Source: JAUILA01 sp050289805
GTDB lineage: Bacteria > Bacteroidota > Bacteroidia > Cytophagales > Cyclobacteriaceae
Reading direction: 5' to 3'
DNA length: 64,000 nt
Assembly (NCBI GenBank): GCA_050289805.1
Contig: JBNKGL010000003.1
Coordinates: 259,374 to 323,373 of the forward strand
The notes under the pieces were generated by a model. That model ran no database searches. It saw only the letters and a list, made by a program, of their open reading frames with translations, and was not told where the DNA came from. A program made the position numbers and the translations under genes. The first letter of the stretch is position 1, and each line of letters starts with the position of its first letter. Shown here piece after piece: positions 61,139-64,000 of the stretch.

Positions 61139-62414
61139 ATTTTCTTATTTCATTCTAATGATCACTCTGATGGGCATTGCTACCATCAGTAATGGTCAGG
61201 CCACGAAATCACCGTTCAGCCGTCTCGGAATCGGGGATATTGTTGAACCAAACCTGGTTAATAACCAGGGAATGGGTGGTGTTGGCATAAGTAACGGAGA
61301 TGTCACACACCTCAATTTTAAAAACCCTGCCCTTCTTCCCATCAATTCACTTACAGTTTTTTCAGCAGGGTATATCGGTGGTTATCAAACATTACGGGAT
61401 TCAGTAAAAACCGAAAGTAACGGTGGTGGTAACCTGAATTATCTAATTCTTTCCTTTCCTGTAAAAACAACCAAATGGACGACGACTGTTGGTATACTTC
61501 CATATAGCGTAATTGATTTCGTTCAAACCTCCCGCGAATTGGTAAGCGGATCTCCTGGCGATACCACTTTAATCACTGAAGAAGGTTCCGGTGGATTGAA
61601 TAAATTTTTCTGGTCGAACGGATATGCCATCAATAAAAATTTCTCCATAGGCCTGGAAGCGAGCTATATCTTCGGTTCCGCCACTGCAGAGTTTTCCAAT
61701 ACGATCCTTACTTCCGAAAATAATTTTAACTATTCTCCAACCGTTAGCACGGAGATCAACGTCAAAGATTTTGTTTTCAAAGGAGGTGTGGCGTTTCGTA
61801 AAGATTCTATTATGAATAGTGCCACGCGTATCCAGGCGGGAATCACCTATGATTTCTCCACTGATTTACGTGCAAAACGGACACAAACATATGAAAGAAG
61901 ATTGCTCGGACAACCCACCAGCAGGGATACTCTTTCATTTGAAGAGCCGGGTTTTTATCGCTTGCCTGCGGCACTGGGGCTTGGTCTTTCTTTTACGCAG
62001 GAGTTCAAGTGGACTGTTGGAATGGACGTAAAGTTGCAAAACTGGTCTGAGTTTTTAGATTATAATGGTTCAAACCAAAACTTTAAAAATACGTTTTCTA
62101 TAGGTGTAGGGGGTGAATTAACTCCTGATGCTTCTTCAGTTGACAACTATTTAGAGCGCATAACTTACAGATTTGGTGTAAATTACACCACACTTCCCTA
62201 CGTACCCAGACTGGCATCCGGGGAGCAGGTGAAAGACTTTGGCATAAATTTTGGCTGGTCATTACCAGTAGGACGTTTATCGAGCATTGATATGGCCTTT
62301 AAAATCGGTCAGCGAGGAAACGTTCAAAACAATTATATAAAAGAAAACTATTACAAGATTTACATAGGATTTACTTTTAATGATCAATGGTTTATTAAAA
62401 GGAAATACGATTAA
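61128..62414 (+). CDS. Outer-membrane beta-barrel protein
   Basis: A 428-residue protein with a signal peptide (cleavage near SNGQ, residue 24), then SPFSRLGIGDIVEPNLVNNQGMGGVG, a pattern seen in FadL/OmpP1-like Bacteroidota outer-membrane proteins. About 14 amphipathic strands follow, with a final strand YYKIYIGFTFNDQWFIKRKYD. It starts within coaX (11-nt overlap) and is followed after 13 nt by the TPR gene. Function unknown; the conserved position before lptC suggests an envelope-biogenesis role. Confidence 0.8.
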   Translation: MFRKFSYFILMITLMGIATISNGQATKSPFSRLGIGDIVEPNLVNNQGMGGVGISNGDVTHLNFKNPALLPINSLTVFSAGYIGGYQTLRDSVKTESNGGGNLNYLILSFPVKTTKWTTTVGILPYSVIDFVQTSRELVSGSPGDTTLITEEGSGGLNKFFWSNGYAINKNFSIGLEASYIFGSATAEFSNTILTSENNFNYSPTVSTEINVKDFVFKGGVAFRKDSIMNSATRIQAGITYDFSTDLRAKRTQTYERRLLGQPTSRDTLSFEEPGFYRLPAALGLGLSFTQEFKWTVGMDVKLQNWSEFLDYNGSNQNFKNTFSIGVGGELTPDASSVDNYLERITYRFGVNYTTLPYVPRLASGEQVKDFGINFGWSLPVGRLSSIDMAFKIGQRGNVQNNYIKENYYKIYIGFTFNDQWFIKRKYD

Positions 62415-62427
62415 GATTAAACCGACT

Positions 62428-63759
62428 ATGAAAATGAATGTCATGAAGCAGATTTTACTTACCGCCGCCCTTGCATTTTCTACCGTATTTGCGCATGCGC
62501 AATGCTCCGGTTGGAACTGGCCCGAAGATGCTGAAATGCGATCCAAGGCAGAGGAGAAAAATGTATTGTACACCGATGCAATGAATGCCGAAAATTTTAA
62601 AGTCGCTCAAAAGCATCACTTATGGTTATTGAACAATACACCTAATTTGAACACATCCATTTATATCAATGGTGAAAAAATATATAACGGCCTTATTGAA
62701 GGCGCCAGTGACGAAGCAAGGAAAGAAGTATATATAGACTCGCTGCTGATGTTGTATGATATGCGTATGGAATACTGCAATGAAAAGGAGGAAGTTGTAG
62801 CAAGAAAAGCATATGCTGCCTACCGGAATAATGTAAAAAAGCCGGGCGAACTTAAAAATATCCTTGACCTTTTCAAGGAAGCAGAAGACCTGAATGGAAC
62901 CAACCTTCCTGATTATATGCTGCTTCCCTACATGAGCGTGGTTTATTATAATGTAAAGTATCTTGATAACCTGACTCCTGACCAGATCCTGGAGTACTAT
63001 GAGGATATCAATAACGCGATAGACTATAAAATCTCCAACGAAAGTGATGCAGCGAAAAGAGCAAAACTGGAGGATTACAAAAATAAAATTGATGGATTCT
63101 TTGTCCAGATATTTGACGTGGATTGTGATTATGTAAAGGAAAAGCTTGAGCCTCGCTTCAGGGCAAATCCTACCGACATCAAACTGGCAAAAACTATTTT
63201 CAAGTTCATGCTGGATGGAAAATGTACTGACGATCCGTTGTGGCTTGAAACAGGAAAAGTGATCGCCGAGAATGATCCTTCTTACGGTTTATTCAAAAAC
63301 CTCGGATTGAAAGCAAAATCAAGCGGTGACAATGGTCAGGCAGAGGAGCTTTTCAACCGGGCCATGGAATATGCGCAAACGCCACAGGAAAAAGCGGAGA
63401 TGTACATGCAGATGGGATCCATGAAGGCTGAGGCAGGACAGAAGTCCGCTGCCCGTGAAATGTACAAGAAGGCTGTTGCTGCAGATCCGAATTCTAAGGA
63501 TGCATATACACGTATCGGATACCTTTACTTTACCAGTTATGAGCAGTGCAGGGGAGGTGAAGACCAGGTTAAGGACCGCGGTGTATTCCTCGTAGCATAT
63601 GATTACTTCATGAGAGGTGGAAACGGAAGTGCCGCAAGTGATGCGAAAGAGCAGTTCCCTTCTAAAGAAGAGGTTTTTACCTACAACTATAATGCAGGTG
63701 ACAACCTTACCATCGGATGCTGGATCGGAGAAACGACCACAATCCGTACTCGTGACTAA
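62428..63759 (+). CDS. Periplasmic tetratricopeptide-repeat protein
   Basis: A 443-residue protein with a signal peptide (cleavage near AHAQ, residue 25). Mostly helical; the clearest TPR units lie in the C-terminal third (about residues 300-380: AEELFNRAMEYAQTPQEKA, SAAREMYKKAVAADPNSKDA). It may scaffold envelope proteins. The ATG at 62428 was chosen, 13 nt after the upstream stop; ATG codons at 62434 and 62443 would also keep the signal peptide. A terminator follows. Confidence 0.85.
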   Translation: MKMNVMKQILLTAALAFSTVFAHAQCSGWNWPEDAEMRSKAEEKNVLYTDAMNAENFKVAQKHHLWLLNNTPNLNTSIYINGEKIYNGLIEGASDEARKEVYIDSLLMLYDMRMEYCNEKEEVVARKAYAAYRNNVKKPGELKNILDLFKEAEDLNGTNLPDYMLLPYMSVVYYNVKYLDNLTPDQILEYYEDINNAIDYKISNESDAAKRAKLEDYKNKIDGFFVQIFDVDCDYVKEKLEPRFRANPTDIKLAKTIFKFMLDGKCTDDPLWLETGKVIAENDPSYGLFKNLGLKAKSSGDNGQAEELFNRAMEYAQTPQEKAEMYMQMGSMKAEAGQKSAAREMYKKAVAADPNSKDAYTRIGYLYFTSYEQCRGGEDQVKDRGVFLVAYDYFMRGGNGSAASDAKEQFPSKEEVFTYNYNAGDNLTIGCWIGETTTIRTRD

Positions 63760-63775
63760 TTCATAGATATAAATC

Positions 63776-63810
63776 AAAAAGGCCACCGGGAATTCCTTGT
63801 GGCCTTTTTT
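63776..63810 (+). terminator. Terminator between the TPR gene and lptC
   Basis: The 11-bp perfect stem AAAAAGGCCAC / GTGGCCTTTTT with a 12-nt loop and a T-run. It ends 5 nt before the lptC start, so it may act as an attenuator. Confidence 0.85.
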
Positions 63811-63815
63811 CACAT

Positions 63816-64000
63816 ATGAGGTATCCTGTAATTATTTTCATCCTAGGTGTTTCAGGCGTTCTGCTGCAGAATTGTGATGATGCGAAAAAAGCGCCAGCAG
63901 AAATCCTGGAGTATGAAGGTCCTTTCCAGGAAGCGGAAGATCTTGTAATGCTTTACAGCGAAACCGGACAAGTACAAATAAGACTCTCCACAGACCTGTT
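63816..64000 (+). CDS. lptC: LptC-like LPS export protein, N-terminal part
   Basis: The first 61 codons of a gene running off the right edge. It has a signal segment followed by LLQNC, then EGPFQEAEDLVMLYSETGQVQIRL. The pattern 'LLYS-(D/E)-(S/T)-x-x-V-x-(V/I)-(K/R)-L' is typical of Bacteroidota LptC, the inner-membrane-anchored periplasmic bridge of the Lpt lipopolysaccharide pathway. The residue before the lipobox Cys is Asn, which is unusual. The position after coaX and a TPR gene supports the call. Confidence 0.75.
   Translation, partial: MRYPVIIFILGVSGVLLQNCDDAKKAPAEILEYEGPFQEAEDLVMLYSETGQVQIRLSTDL

Noticed and set aside
1..64000. Mobile elements, CRISPR arrays, prophage, tRNA and rRNA genes
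   Set aside because: No transposase or integrase, regularly spaced direct repeats, tRNA-like cloverleaf or rRNA segment was recognised on reading; codon use and base composition look even across the window.

Overview
The window is ordinary chromosomal sequence from a member of the Bacteroidota, most likely a Cytophagales-type marine or soil bacterium. The evidence is: a gliding-motility lipoprotein GldH coupled to a RicT/PSP1 gene; SecD and SecF fused in one chain; an atpD-atpC pair standing apart from the rest of the ATP synthase genes; a Rho with a long charged insertion; many lipoproteins with an S-C or A-C lipobox; and several promoter-like sites of the Bacteroidota type (TAnnTTTG, usually followed by C and a purine, sometimes with TTTG or TTG 19 nt upstream). 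No phage, insertion sequence, CRISPR array, rRNA or tRNA gene was recognised.

Layout. 1-9.1 kb, rightward: the end of recQ, a lipoprotein/outer-membrane gene pair behind two palindromes, purD, then a tightly packed ricT-gldH-trkA-trkH run. 9.1-12.7 kb, leftward: secDF preceded by a small membrane-anchored protein and a structured leader. 12.8-19.9 kb: a MATE transporter, then leftward udk, an XTP pyrophosphatase, two FKBP lipoproteins and a DHH phosphoesterase, then ndk and a secreted coiled-coil protein. 19.9-25.5 kb: two divergent operons for tryptophan/kynurenine catabolism (SDR and AMSDH leftward; HAO, kynU and kmo rightward). 25.4-32 kb: an MltF-like transglycosylase, a DUF4286 protein, an SSAT-like acetyltransferase with a prolyl oligopeptidase, a TspO-like protein and serS. 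32-37 kb: rho, serine dehydratase alpha, a small membrane protein, a Na/Ca exchanger and upp. 37-42 kb: a zinc peptidase, hpt, adk, obgE, grpE and dnaJ. 42-49.6 kb: a surface protein, an ABC exporter, an orphan histidine kinase, atpDC and an outer-membrane protein. 49.3-56.5 kb: leftward prfC, a pseudouridine synthase and a small membrane protein, divergent from dnaK; then a DUF4382 lipoprotein and lysC. 56.5-64 kb: nhaD, a glutamate-type dehydrogenase and anmK leftward, then coaX, an outer-membrane protein, a TPR protein and the start of lptC.

Two regulatory arrangements deserve most attention. First, secDF is preceded by its own promoter, a 119-codon single-span membrane protein ending in Pro-stop, and two hairpins, one of which is complementary to the secDF initiation region. 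This layout resembles arrest-peptide secretion monitors such as VemP and SecM. Second, grpE-dnaJ and dnaK, 11 kb apart, share the same composite upstream site: a 13-bp dyad built from TGTCA/TGACA, exactly 12 nt, then TGGCA(A/C)-N5-TTGT, which looks like a sigma-54 type promoter with a departure at -12. It could be a shared heat-shock control element. Both are inferences from sequence reading alone.
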